Below, one piece after another: positions 7,729-16,630 of a stretch of DNA of 64,000 bases (position 1 is the stretch's first letter; the number at the start of each line of letters is the position of its first letter). A model generated the notes under the pieces. The model was not told the origin of the DNA, made no database searches, and worked only from the letters and a program-made list of their open reading frames with translations. The translations under genes and the position numbers were made by a program. The DNA lies in NCBI GenBank assembly GCA_038233215.1, contig JBBSML010000003.1, positions 68,712 to 132,711 of the forward strand. Direction: 5' to 3'. The stretch comes from JACDBZ01 sp038233215 (GTDB lineage: Bacteria; Chloroflexota; Limnocylindria; QHBO01).

Positions 7729-9668
7729 GACCGATGCTCCGCCGGATCGAGCAGAAAGCAGGCCGCCCGTCCACCATCGGTCGGGTACTCCGGCGGTCGC
7801 TCTGTAGGGCAGCGGTCGAAGGCATGCGGACAGCGCGGGGCGAAACGGCAGCCGGGGGGCATGGCATCCAGGCGCGGCGGCGCCCCGGGAATCCCCCGTA
7901 GCGGGCGGTCGGGGTGCGCCACGTCGGGAAACGATTGCAGCAGCTGCTGCGTGTACGGATGCTGCGGCGCTCGGAAGATGGTCGCGGCGTCGTTCTCCTC
8001 GGCCACGCCTCCGCCGTACATGACCACGATCCGATCGCAGACCTGGGCGACGACACCGAGATCGTGGGTGACCAGGATGATGCCCATCCCGAAGTCACGG
8101 GCGATCCCGCCCAGCAGCTCCAGGATCTGGGCCTGAATCATCACGTCGAGCGCCGTGGTCGGCTCATCGGCGATGATGACGTCGGGGTCGCATGCCAGCG
8201 CCAGGGCGATCATGGCGCGCTGCCGCATGCCGCCGGAATAGGTGTGCGGATACTCGCCCGCACGTCTGCGACCGATGCCGACCCGCTCGAGAAGCTCAGC
8301 CGCTCGGCGCGCCCCCACCTCCCTGCTCGTACCGGGCGCATGCAGGCGCACCGCCTCGCTGATCTGGTCGCCTACCGGACTGACAGGGTTGAGCGCGTTC
8401 ATGGCGCCCTGGAAGACGAGCGAGAGGTGCGTCCACCGAAACGCGCGCAGCGCCCGCCCATCCAGCGAGAGGAGGTCCTCATCGTCGAACCAGACGCTGC
8501 CGGACACGACGCGGCCGCCGGGCGGCAGCAGGCGAAGGATGCCAAGCGCCGTCGTGGTCTTGCCGCAGCCCGACTCCCCCACCAGGCCGAGCGTTTCGCC
8601 GCGATGCAGGTCGAAGCTCACCTGGTCGACCGCCCGCAGCGGTCCGCCGGGGGCGTCGAACTCGATCGAGAGGTCCCGGACGCGGAGGATCGGGGCGGTG
8701 GCATCGGCGACTCGCGGCGCATCCTGCACGGGTATGGCTCGGTCGCGGGCGACATCGGTCCCGGGCGCCTCGAGGTGGTGCCGCTTGAGTCGTGGATTGA
8801 GCGCGTCCTCCAGCGCCGTACCGAGAAGCGTCGTGCCCAGCACCACCCACACGATGGCCAGACCCGGCGGGATGAGGGCCCACCATGCCCCGGCGCTGAC
8901 CGCACCGCGGTCAAACGCGAAGTTGAGCATCTGGCCCCAACTGATGACGGTCGGGTCCCCGAGCCCCAGGAACGCGAGGGTCGACTCCGAAAGGATGGCC
9001 AGGCTGATGACGAGGACCATGTTGGCCAGCATCAGCGGCAGGACCGCCGGCATGATGTGCCGACGCAGAATATGGGCGTCCCCGGCACCGATCGCCCGGG
9101 CGCGCATGACGAACTTGCGCTCCCGCACGGTCAGCGTCTGCGAGCGAACCAGCCGAGCCGTGGTCGTCCAGCCCAATGCGCCGATGACCAGGATGATCGT
9201 GCCGAGCGAGGGACCGATGATCGCCACCAGCACGATCTGGAGCGCCAGGTCAGGAATGACGAGGAAGAAATCGGTGATCCGCATGAGCAACGAGCCGATC
9301 CACCCGCCGCGGTAGCCAGCCACGATCCCGACGAGGCCGCCGATGACGAGTGCGATGGCGGCCGCCGCGAAGCCCACGATGAGCGACACGCGAGCTCCGT
9401 AGATGAGCGAGGAGAGGACATCCTTGCCGCCATCATCGGTCCCGAGTGGGTGGACCGCCGACGGCGCCTGGTAGATATCAAGAATGTTGACGCGCACGTG
9501 GGCGTACGGGTCGTAGGGCGCGACGAGCGGAGCCGCGACCGCGAGGAGCACGGCGATCGCCAGCATCGCCGCACCGACGAGCCCCATCCGGTGCCGCAGG
9601 AACGAGCGCCAGGCCCGTTTCGGCTCGATCGCCGTGGTGGGTGCGGTGACCTCCAGGAGCGCGGTCAT
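7725..9668 (-). CDS. dppCD: Fused peptide ABC permease (DppC) and ATPase (DppD)
   Basis: A 647-residue fusion. Residues about 15-300 are a DppC-type permease with the N-terminal FLRHRMGLVGAAMLAI helix, the HPLGTDDGGKDVLS motif and the binding-protein-dependent transport loop with GAGDAHILRRHIMP. After a 25-residue linker, residues about 325-640 are a complete ATPase with GESGCGKTTTA, YSGGMRQRAM, VIIADEPTTALD and the C-terminal PPGCRFAPRCPHAF extension. No stop codon or frame change separates the two parts. It starts 4 bp after the dppB stop codon. Confidence 0.9.
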   Translation of the reverse strand: MTALLEVTAPTTAIEPKRAWRSFLRHRMGLVGAAMLAIAVLLAVAAPLVAPYDPYAHVRVNILDIYQAPSAVHPLGTDDGGKDVLSSLIYGARVSLIVGFAAAAIALVIGGLVGIVAGYRGGWIGSLLMRITDFFLVIPDLALQIVLVAIIGPSLGTIILVIGALGWTTTARLVRSQTLTVRERKFVMRARAIGAGDAHILRRHIMPAVLPLMLANMVLVISLAILSESTLAFLGLGDPTVISWGQMLNFAFDRGAVSAGAWWALIPPGLAIVWVVLGTTLLGTALEDALNPRLKRHHLEAPGTDVARDRAIPVQDAPRVADATAPILRVRDLSIEFDAPGGPLRAVDQVSFDLHRGETLGLVGESGCGKTTTALGILRLLPPGGRVVSGSVWFDDEDLLSLDGRALRAFRWTHLSLVFQGAMNALNPVSPVGDQISEAVRLHAPGTSREVGARRAAELLERVGIGRRRAGEYPHTYSGGMRQRAMIALALACDPDVIIADEPTTALDVMIQAQILELLGGIARDFGMGIILVTHDLGVVAQVCDRIVVMYGGGVAEENDAATIFRAPQHPYTQQLLQSFPDVAHPDRPLRGIPGAPPRLDAMPPGCRFAPRCPHAFDRCPTERPPEYPTDGGRAACFLLDPAEHRS

Positions 9669-9672
9669 CGGC

Positions 9673-10680
9673 TCATCCCTCGCTCACGCGTGGATCGAGC
9701 CATCCGTAGATCATCTCCGCGACCAGGTTCGCGATGACCACGGCCAGGGCGATGAGCAGGAACGCTCCCTGGAGCACCGGATAGTCCCGATCCCCGACCG
9801 CGTTGACGGTCAGCGCGCCAAGCCCCGGCCAGGAGTACACCGCCTCGACCTGGATGGCGCCCGACACCGTGAACCCCAGGTTGAGCGCGATGAGCGTGAC
9901 CATCGGCAGCATGGCATTGCGCAACGCGTGATGGCGAATGATTCGGTACGTCGACAGGCCCTTCGCGCGGGCGGTGAGAATGTAATCCTCGCCGAACACG
10001 TCGAGCACGCTGCTGCGCATGATCAGCATGTATTCGCCCAGCAGCACGAGCGTGAGCGTCAGCGTCGGCAACAGGAGGTGGCGCCCGACGTCCCATGCCA
10101 GATCCGCGAACGAGGCGAAATCGGCGCCGATGGTGATCCGCCCGGCCGTGGGCAGCCCGAACCAGTTCGCGCCCGCCACGAGCAGGATGATGCCCAGGAA
10201 GAAGGTCGGCAGCGACCACATGAAGAGACTGAACGTCAGCGCCGTGACGTCCAGCGGTCGCCCGCGTCGCCATGCGGCGAACAGACCCAGGGCAGAACCG
10301 AGCAGGATCGCGAGCACCTGCGACGGGAGCACCAGCCAAAGCGTGTTGACCAATGCGCCGCTGATGAGATCGCTCACCGGCTGATCGCGGAACGCGTAGC
10401 TGGTCCCCAGGTCGCCGCGGCTTAACGCACCCAGGTAGGCGGTGAACTGGCTGTCCAGCGGGTTCCCGCCCTCGAAGTTCAGGAATACCGGCTTGTCGAT
10501 CCCGAACCGTTCGCGCAACGCCTCGACCGCTGCGGGGTTGAGACGCGGGTCGCGCAGCCCCGACTTGGCCGGGTCTCCTGGAAGGACCCGGAACAGGACG
10601 AAGTTGAAGGTGATCACCACCGCGACGGTGACCAGCGCCCAGCCGATCTTGCGCAGCAGATACCCACCCCTGCCGCTCAC
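9673..10680 (-). CDS. dppB: Peptide ABC transporter permease (DppB)
   Basis: A 335-residue inner-membrane permease with the typical first helix (GWALVTVAVVITFNFVLFRV), the RVLPGDPA motif, a large extracellular loop with LGTSYAFRDQPV, and the cytoplasmic EAA-type loop GEDYILTARAKGLSTYRII. It ends with a last helix and WLDPRV. It pairs with the permease half of the downstream fusion protein to form the channel. It is separated from the substrate-binding protein gene by about 140 bp that contain a strong hairpin. Confidence 0.9.
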   Translation of the reverse strand: MSGRGGYLLRKIGWALVTVAVVITFNFVLFRVLPGDPAKSGLRDPRLNPAAVEALRERFGIDKPVFLNFEGGNPLDSQFTAYLGALSRGDLGTSYAFRDQPVSDLISGALVNTLWLVLPSQVLAILLGSALGLFAAWRRGRPLDVTALTFSLFMWSLPTFFLGIILLVAGANWFGLPTAGRITIGADFASFADLAWDVGRHLLLPTLTLTLVLLGEYMLIMRSSVLDVFGEDYILTARAKGLSTYRIIRHHALRNAMLPMVTLIALNLGFTVSGAIQVEAVYSWPGLGALTVNAVGDRDYPVLQGAFLLIALAVVIANLVAEMIYGWLDPRVSEG

Positions 10681-10776
10681 GAGCCAGCTCCCCGCCGCAG
10701 AACGAACCTGATCCGCCCGGCGTGCGAGAAACGAGTGCCTGAGCGTCCGGGCTCGCGGGCGGTGGATATCACGGGC

Positions 10777-10815
10777 ATGACGGGGCGAGCGTCACGGGGA
10801 CGCTCGGCCCGTCAT
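10777..10815 (-). terminator. Long hairpin after the substrate-binding protein gene
   Basis: A 17-bp stem with one mismatch (arms beginning ATGACGGG and ending CCCGTCAT, inner parts CGAGCGTC/GACGCTCG) encloses a 5-nt loop. It begins only 4 bp after the dppA stop codon on the minus strand. No clear U-run follows, so partial termination or 3'-end stabilisation is more likely than full termination. That arrangement is common where a binding protein must be made in excess over its permease. Confidence 0.65.
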
Positions 10816-10819
10816 CGGT

Positions 10820-12547
10820 CTATTCGACCGGTCGGAGGGCGCTGAGCGATGCCGAGTCCTCGAGACCGAGGGTCGGGTCGACTTCCACCCACCCGCTGAA
10901 GGTATCGGTCCGCCAAGCCTGGATCGACTGCTGGTAGTACGGGATGATGTACGGCACGTCATCGACCAGCAGCTGCTGCATCTGGATGATCTGCTCGACG
11001 CGCGTGTCGTGATCCTGCTCAACGGCCTGGGCATCGTAAAGCGCGTCGAAATCGGGATTGCAGTACCCGGTCTCGCTGAACCCAGAATCGATTTCGCTGC
11101 ACAAACCGACACCGAGCAGGAAGGCCGGGTCCGGGTCGGAACCCCAGCCCCACAGCATGACGTCGTAGTCGAAGCTCGGGCAGCAGACACTGGTCAACGT
11201 ATCGGGGTCCAGGCCCTGGATCTCGATCGCGACGCCGACCTCGGCCCACATTCCCTGGATCAACTCCGACTCCCGTGGTGCGGTGTCGATGTCATCGGCA
11301 TAGTTGAAGCGGAAGGTGAGAGTGTCGCAGTCCTGGTCAGGCAGGCATTCGCGAATGCCGTCTCCATCGCTGTCCTCGTATCCGGCATCGTCGAGGAGCG
11401 CGTTTGCCGCCGCAACGTCGTAAGCGTAGTCCTCGATGTCGGAGGCGTAGTACTCGCCGAGGCCCGGCGGCACCATCGAGAGGCCGGGTGAGCCCGTCCC
11501 CAACGTCGCGACGTCGATGATCTGCGCCTTGTCGGTGGCGTGGGCCAGGGCCTGGCGCACGGGGAGGTCCTTGAGCGCCGGATGACCGGAGCAGACGCCG
11601 CCGTCCTCCGGGCAGTTCTCTTCGGCGACGATGTTGAAGAAGACGTCGCGCAGGCTGCCGCCCGCCCCGATATCGGCGATGTGCACTGCCACGTTTTCGG
11701 CGTTCTGGAGCGTGCTGACCGCCGTGGCCGGGAACTCCGAGATGGCATCGACCTCGCCGGTCGTGAGCGAGGTGACGCGCGCATCCGGATTCGCGATCGT
11801 CTGGAAAATGAGGCCGTCCACGTTCGGTGGCGTACCCCAGTACTCCGCGTTGGATGCAAGCTCGACGAATTCGCCCTGCGATGCCTCATCCAGCCTGAAC
11901 GGTCCCGAACCGATCATCTCCTCGTTCTCGAAGGCGACGGCATCCTCCTCGGACTCCCAGATGTGCTTTGGAATCACGTAGATGAAGGCCATGTAGGCAT
12001 CGAACGTGTTGATCGGCTCGGCCGTGGTCAGGGTGACCGTGGTCTCATCGGTCGCCTCGACCGTCTCGAACGGAGCCGCGTATGAAGGCAGGAACGGAAA
12101 GTCCTCCGTGTCGCGGTACAGCTCGACGCTGAAGGCCACGTCCTCGGCCGTCAGCGGCTCACCGTCGTGGAACGTTGCGCCCTCGACGATGGTCATCGTC
12201 CACGTCAGGCCGTCGTCGGAGACGGACCACTCGCTCGCCAGTTCGGGCACATATTCGCCGGCCGAGGTGACCGATATCGGCGTGTCGTAGACGAGCTCAT
12301 ACATCGTGAATGACTCCGCCAGGACGCCATTTCCCGGATTCAGGCTGTCCGGATAACCGCCGACGCCGATGCGCACGGTGCCACCCGTGGCCGTCCCGGC
12401 AGCGCTCGGCGCGGTTGACGCCTCGTCGCCTGGCGCGACGCCACTTGCCAATGGGTCGCCGCTCGCGTTCGGCTGCACGCCCGTGCACGCGGCAAGCAGG
12501 AGTCCGATGATGGCCAGCGCAGCCATGGATGAACGAAGGCGTCGCAC
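10820..12547 (-). CDS. dppA: Peptide ABC transporter substrate-binding lipoprotein (family 5)
   Basis: A 575-residue extracellular solute-binding protein family 5 member. The GTG at 12547 was chosen because it follows a GGAGG at good spacing and gives a short signal peptide RRLRSSMAALAIIGLLLAAC with a lipobox Cys. The family hallmarks are YPDSLNPGNG, LASEWSVSDDGLTWTMTI, TFHDGEPLTAEDVAFS and DVFFNIVAEENCP. A Cys-rich, Asp-rich C-terminal lobe follows (ECLPDQDC, SVCCPSFDYD). It captures peptides or another oligomeric solute outside the membrane. It is the first gene of the dpp operon, transcribed divergently from the peptidase gene; the 164-bp spacer must hold both promoters. Confidence 0.88.
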   Translation of the reverse strand: MRRLRSSMAALAIIGLLLAACTGVQPNASGDPLASGVAPGDEASTAPSAAGTATGGTVRIGVGGYPDSLNPGNGVLAESFTMYELVYDTPISVTSAGEYVPELASEWSVSDDGLTWTMTIVEGATFHDGEPLTAEDVAFSVELYRDTEDFPFLPSYAAPFETVEATDETTVTLTTAEPINTFDAYMAFIYVIPKHIWESEEDAVAFENEEMIGSGPFRLDEASQGEFVELASNAEYWGTPPNVDGLIFQTIANPDARVTSLTTGEVDAISEFPATAVSTLQNAENVAVHIADIGAGGSLRDVFFNIVAEENCPEDGGVCSGHPALKDLPVRQALAHATDKAQIIDVATLGTGSPGLSMVPPGLGEYYASDIEDYAYDVAAANALLDDAGYEDSDGDGIRECLPDQDCDTLTFRFNYADDIDTAPRESELIQGMWAEVGVAIEIQGLDPDTLTSVCCPSFDYDVMLWGWGSDPDPAFLLGVGLCSEIDSGFSETGYCNPDFDALYDAQAVEQDHDTRVEQIIQMQQLLVDDVPYIIPYYQQSIQAWRTDTFSGWVEVDPTLGLEDSASLSALRPVE

Positions 12548-12711
12548 CGTCCCAGTACCTCCAAATCGTTCTGCGGCGCGTGGATGCCCGGGGCGGGACG
12601 GCCGCTTCGACCGGCGGAGGATGGCACACCCCACGGAATCCGGTCAACATACCCTTACGCAATGCGGAATCCGCGCAACTCATCTCAGGTCGCTCGGCAT
12701 ACTTGTTCACC

Positions 12712-14697
12712 ATGACCGATGCCACCCCCCGCGCCCTCGTGCGCGCCCAGGTCGCGCTCGAATCATTTCGCGTGACTCCCGACGGCGAATCCGTCATCTA
12801 CGTGCTGCGCCGCGTCGTCCGCGAAGCGTACGAATCCCACCTGTGGACACGACCGTACCGGGGCGGGCGCGCGCGACAGCTGACCCGGGGTCGCGTTCGC
12901 GACGGCTCGCCCGACATCTCGCCGGATGGCACCCGCGTCGCCTTCGTGCGTTCGCCGGTGGGAGACGACGATGCGGTCGGACAGGCGTGGATCCTGCCAC
13001 TCGACGGCGGCGAGCCGTGGCGGCTCACAAACCTGAAGCGCGGCGTGACGAGCGTGCGCTGGAGCCCCGACGGGCGGCGCCTCGCGCTGGTGGCCCAGGC
13101 GGGCGACCACCGCTTCGTGATCGGCGAGGAAGGGCCCAAGGGACGGACGCCGGTGGCGCGCCGGCTCACCCGGCTCGACTTCCGTGACGACGAATCGGGG
13201 CATGTTGTCCGCCGAGCCCACCTCTGGCTGGTGGCGGCGCGAGATGGTGCGAAGCCGCGGCAGCTGACCAAGGGTGACTTCGACGTGTTCCATCCCGCCT
13301 GGGCGCCTGACGGACGCCGGATTGCATTCAGCGCCGATCGTGGACCGGACGCGGCGATCCACCCCCGCCTCCAGCTGTGGACCGTCGGGACCGATTCGGC
13401 GCGGCCACAGGTCCGCGAGCTCGTCAGCCTGGCCGGCGACGCGGATCGCCCGGCGTTCTCGCCAGACGGCCGCCACCTGGCGTTCATCGGCACCGACGTG
13501 GACGATCCGCCCGACGAGATCCCGCCCGCACTCTGGATCCTGGAGCTTCCGTCGGGCGAGCCACGATCGTTGACGGCATCGGTCGACAGGCCCGTCGGCG
13601 AATGGGCCTGGTGCGACCTGTTGATGAGCGAGGAGGCGCCCGGCCCGACGTGGCTCTCCAATGATGCGCTCGCGGTGATCATCGGCAATCAGGGTCGCAA
13701 CATCCCGTACCGCATCGATCTTGCGGGTCTCGTCGAGCCGCTGGCGGATCCGGCGATGCGGATCGCCACCTCAGGAATCGATGCCGGGGGCGGCCGCATC
13801 GCGATCAGTGCCGCCATCGACGCCCGGGCGGGCGACGTCCACGCCGTCGAGGCAGGCTCCCTGCGCGCCATCACGCGCCAGGGCTCCGCGTGGCAGCGAC
13901 GCTTCCCGACCGTCGAGCTGACCGAGCTCAGTCTGAACGGGCCAGCGGGACCGATCCACGCATGGCTCGCGTCGCCGCCGGGAGCGGGCCGGCGAAGGTT
14001 GCCAACGATCCTGCACCTGCATGGTGGGCCGACCGGCGCCTGGGGCCCCGGCGGCACGCTCGACGCCATGGCGCTGTGCGCCGCCGGCTATCGCGTCCTC
14101 ATGCCGAACATCCGCGGCTCCGCGACGTTCGGCGGATCATGGGTCCGCGCGCTTTCAGCGAGCTGGGGCTCCGTCGACGCCGAGGACGCGCTGGCATCGG
14201 TCGATGCGCTGGTCGAGCGTGGATTGGCCGACTCGAAACGCGTGGGCGTGATGGGCCTCTCGTACGGCGGCTTCCTCACCCAATGGCTCGTGGGCGTGAC
14301 GGATCGGTTCGCCGCGGCGTCATCGGAGAACGGGGTCACCAACCAGGTCAGCACCTGGGCAAACTCGTATTTCGGCGTCCATTACAACCGTCGCGCCGGC
14401 CTCGGAGATCCATTGACCGATGCGGGGATGCGGGCGCTCTGGCGGTCATCGCCGCTGCGGAATGCGGCCAAGGTCACGACGCCGTTGCTCATGCTCCAAT
14501 CGGAGGAAGATCGAATCTGCCCGGCAGCGGACAACGAGCAATTCTTCACAGCACTGAAAGTGCTCGGACGCGAAGTGGAGCTGATCCTGTACCCCGACGA
14601 ACACCATGACATGAAGAGCTCGGGCCGGCCGGACCGACGAATCGACCGCATGGAGCGCCTCCTGGCCTGGTTCGACCGCCACGTACCCCACGCTTGA
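12712..14697 (+). CDS. S9 family prolyl oligopeptidase-type peptidase
   Basis: A 661-residue protein with an N-terminal TolB/WD-like beta-propeller (repeated SPDGRR/SPDGTR motifs, about residues 20-390) and a C-terminal alpha/beta hydrolase. The nucleophile is Ser in VGLSYGG-type GLSYGGFLTQWL, the acid is Asp in SEEDRICP, and His is in YPDEHHDMKSSG. HLHGGPTGAWGPGG forms the oxyanion region. No signal peptide is seen, so it is probably cytoplasmic and would cut short peptides, which fits its position next to a peptide importer. ATG 12712 was chosen because upstream codons overlap the divergent gene's signal region. Confidence 0.88.
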   Translation: MTDATPRALVRAQVALESFRVTPDGESVIYVLRRVVREAYESHLWTRPYRGGRARQLTRGRVRDGSPDISPDGTRVAFVRSPVGDDDAVGQAWILPLDGGEPWRLTNLKRGVTSVRWSPDGRRLALVAQAGDHRFVIGEEGPKGRTPVARRLTRLDFRDDESGHVVRRAHLWLVAARDGAKPRQLTKGDFDVFHPAWAPDGRRIAFSADRGPDAAIHPRLQLWTVGTDSARPQVRELVSLAGDADRPAFSPDGRHLAFIGTDVDDPPDEIPPALWILELPSGEPRSLTASVDRPVGEWAWCDLLMSEEAPGPTWLSNDALAVIIGNQGRNIPYRIDLAGLVEPLADPAMRIATSGIDAGGGRIAISAAIDARAGDVHAVEAGSLRAITRQGSAWQRRFPTVELTELSLNGPAGPIHAWLASPPGAGRRRLPTILHLHGGPTGAWGPGGTLDAMALCAAGYRVLMPNIRGSATFGGSWVRALSASWGSVDAEDALASVDALVERGLADSKRVGVMGLSYGGFLTQWLVGVTDRFAAASSENGVTNQVSTWANSYFGVHYNRRAGLGDPLTDAGMRALWRSSPLRNAAKVTTPLLMLQSEEDRICPAADNEQFFTALKVLGREVELILYPDEHHDMKSSGRPDRRIDRMERLLAWFDRHVPHA

Positions 14698-14710
14698 GTG
14701 GCGCGAGACA

Positions 14711-15256
14711 CTAGGCGGATGACTTTCGGCTGAGGCGGTCGGCAAGGCCACCGACGGTGAGCGCCAGACCGAGTGCCAGGATGCCGATTGCCGCGACGAG
14801 GCGGAACGCCTCGCCCCCGAATGCGGTCGCGAAGACGAGATAGGCGACCACACCCCCGGCGGCAATCCCGGAACCGATCCACTTGAATGCCGGCGCATCG
14901 GCGATCCATCCGGCCGCATACATGCCGAGCCCGAAGCTGAACGGGACGACGCTCCACAGGTAAGCCCAGGCGCCCCATCGATCGGTGAGGCTCGTGTACA
15001 GGAGCGCACTGCCCACGCCCGCCAGGAGCGCCCCGGGAATCACCATCCCTGCCCGCAGTCGGCGGCTCGGCCCTCCGAGGAAGCCAGGGACCAGGAAGAA
15101 GAGCGATGCGCCGATGATGACAATCGGCCACCAGCGCAGCACGTCGTCGCCCACGCCAAGGCCGCGGAGAAATGAGAGGAGTGGCTCGCTCGCCAGGACC
15201 ACCAACCCCACCAGGACGAGGAGCAGGCCGGCGATCAACTCGATGGTTCGGCTCAC
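14711..15256 (-). CDS. Membrane protein of unknown function coupled to an acyl-CoA dehydrogenase
   Basis: A 181-residue protein with six or so hydrophobic segments rich in Gly, Ala and Leu, starting IELIAGLLLVLVGLVVLASE and ending GLADRLSRKSSA. The start is a GTG that overlaps the stop of the preceding gene (GTGA), so translation is probably coupled. No domain is recognised; the N-terminal half resembles small DUF5668-like membrane proteins in pattern only. Confidence 0.55.
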   Translation of the reverse strand: MSRTIELIAGLLLVLVGLVVLASEPLLSFLRGLGVGDDVLRWWPIVIIGASLFFLVPGFLGGPSRRLRAGMVIPGALLAGVGSALLYTSLTDRWGAWAYLWSVVPFSFGLGMYAAGWIADAPAFKWIGSGIAAGGVVAYLVFATAFGGEAFRLVAAIGILALGLALTVGGLADRLSRKSSA

Positions 15257-16449
15257 ATCTCGCCTTCGAAGGCCGGCTGCGCCATGCGGAGCGGCTTGTC
15301 GTTCCGATAGCCGAGCAGGTAATCGGCCTGCATCAGGGTGTGGATCTGCGAGGTTCCCTCGTAGATGACCGATCCCTTGGAATTGCGCAGGTAGCGCTCG
15401 ACGGGGTACTCGTTGGAGTAGCCGTAGGCGCCGTGGACCTGGATGGCGTCCAGCGCGGACGCGACGGCGTGATCGGTGCAGAACCACTTGGCGAGGCCGG
15501 TCTCGCGCGTGTTGCGCTCGCCGGCATTCTTCTTCCAGCCCGCCTTCCAGACCAGCAACCGCCCGGCCTCGATGCCGGCGTACATCTTCGAGATCATCTG
15601 CTTGACCAGCTGATGCTGCCCGATCTCGGAGCCGAAGGCCTGGCGCTCGTGGGCGTACTTGACCGATGCGTCCAGGCACGCCTGCGCCAGCCCAACCGAT
15701 CCAGCGGCAACCGTGTAGCGACCCTGGTCGATGGCGCTCATCGCGATGGTGAAGCCCTCCCCCTCGTCGCCGATCCGATTGGCCGCAGGCACCTCGCAAT
15801 CGGAGAAGGTCAGGATGCCGGTGTTGCCGGCCCGCACGCCGAGCTTGCCGTGCAGCGACTCGCTGCTGAAGCCCGGGAAGGAGCGCTCCACGATGAAGGC
15901 GGTGATCCCGCGGTGGCCCTTGCTCTTGTCGACCGTCGCGAACACGAGGAAATGATCGGCCGTGTCACCCAGGCTGATCCAGATCTTCGCGCCATTGAGG
16001 ATGTACCGATCGCCGTCGCGGCGCGCGGTTGTCGTCAGCTGACCCGCGTCGGAGCCGACGCCGGGCTCGGTCAGGCCGAAGGTGGCGAGCTTCTCGCCGC
16101 GCGCCTGCGGCACCAGGTACTGCTGCTTCTGCTCCTCGGTCCCCCATTGCAGCAGCGTCAACGAGTTCAGCCCGGTATGGACCGAGAGGATGACGCGAAA
16201 GGCGGTATCGGCGCGCTCCATCTCCTCGCACAGCAGCGCGAAGGCGATGTAGTCCATGCCGGCGCCGCCGTACTGCTCCGGGATCGGCAGCCCAAGCAGG
16301 CCTTCGGCACCCATCTTCTCGTAGATGGAGCGGTCGTATTCGGCGTTGGCGTCCAGCTGCTGGACGCGGGGCAGGATCTCGCGCTCCGCGAAGGCGCGCG
16401 CCGTGCGCTGCACCTCGCGCTGCGCATCGGTCAGCGAAAGATCGATCAT
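15253..16449 (-). CDS. Acyl-CoA dehydrogenase
   Basis: A 398-residue flavoenzyme of the standard length. It shows the N-terminal helical domain, the FAD-contact motif FGLTEPGVGSDAGQL, NGAKIWISLGDTADHF, the RQAFG motif in ERQAFGSEIGQHQLV, and the catalytic Glu in VIYEGTSQIHTL. It would carry out the first step of beta-oxidation, oxidation of an acyl-CoA to the enoyl-CoA, passing electrons to ETF. Chain-length preference cannot be assigned. It is transcribed divergently from the iron permease gene. Confidence 0.92.
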   Translation of the reverse strand: MIDLSLTDAQREVQRTARAFAEREILPRVQQLDANAEYDRSIYEKMGAEGLLGLPIPEQYGGAGMDYIAFALLCEEMERADTAFRVILSVHTGLNSLTLLQWGTEEQKQQYLVPQARGEKLATFGLTEPGVGSDAGQLTTTARRDGDRYILNGAKIWISLGDTADHFLVFATVDKSKGHRGITAFIVERSFPGFSSESLHGKLGVRAGNTGILTFSDCEVPAANRIGDEGEGFTIAMSAIDQGRYTVAAGSVGLAQACLDASVKYAHERQAFGSEIGQHQLVKQMISKMYAGIEAGRLLVWKAGWKKNAGERNTRETGLAKWFCTDHAVASALDAIQVHGAYGYSNEYPVERYLRNSKGSVIYEGTSQIHTLMQADYLLGYRNDKPLRMAQPAFEGEM

Positions 16450-16563
16450 CGGTTCTCCGTCGGGCGAAATGGGCGGGAACCTGATTCTAGACCGACGAGG
16501 GTTGCACAGCCCGAGATCAATCCCGACTATTCCTACGGTGATTCGGGTTGACGAAGGAATTGA

Positions 16564-16579
16564 GTAAGGCTAGCCTTAC
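16564..16579. promoter_or_regulatory. DtxR/IdeR-like operator palindrome upstream of the iron permease
   Basis: GTAAGGCTAGCCTTAC is a perfect 16-bp palindrome located 52 bp before the TTG start of the FTR1 gene. Its half-site AAGGCTAGCCTT resembles the DtxR/IdeR iron-box core AGGTTAGxCTAACCT. The position, within the promoter region of an iron uptake gene, supports iron-dependent repression. No regulator gene is present in the window. Confidence 0.6.
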
Positions 16580-16630
16580 ACGCGATGACCGCGCCTCCGC
16601 CGGAGCGCGCCACATGCACGGGAGACGACA

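Noticed and set aside
2900..13700. Long antisense frames opposite the dpp, S9 and trp genes.
   Set aside because: They are Arg/Pro/Ser-rich mirror frames caused by high third-position GC and have no domains or starts of their own.
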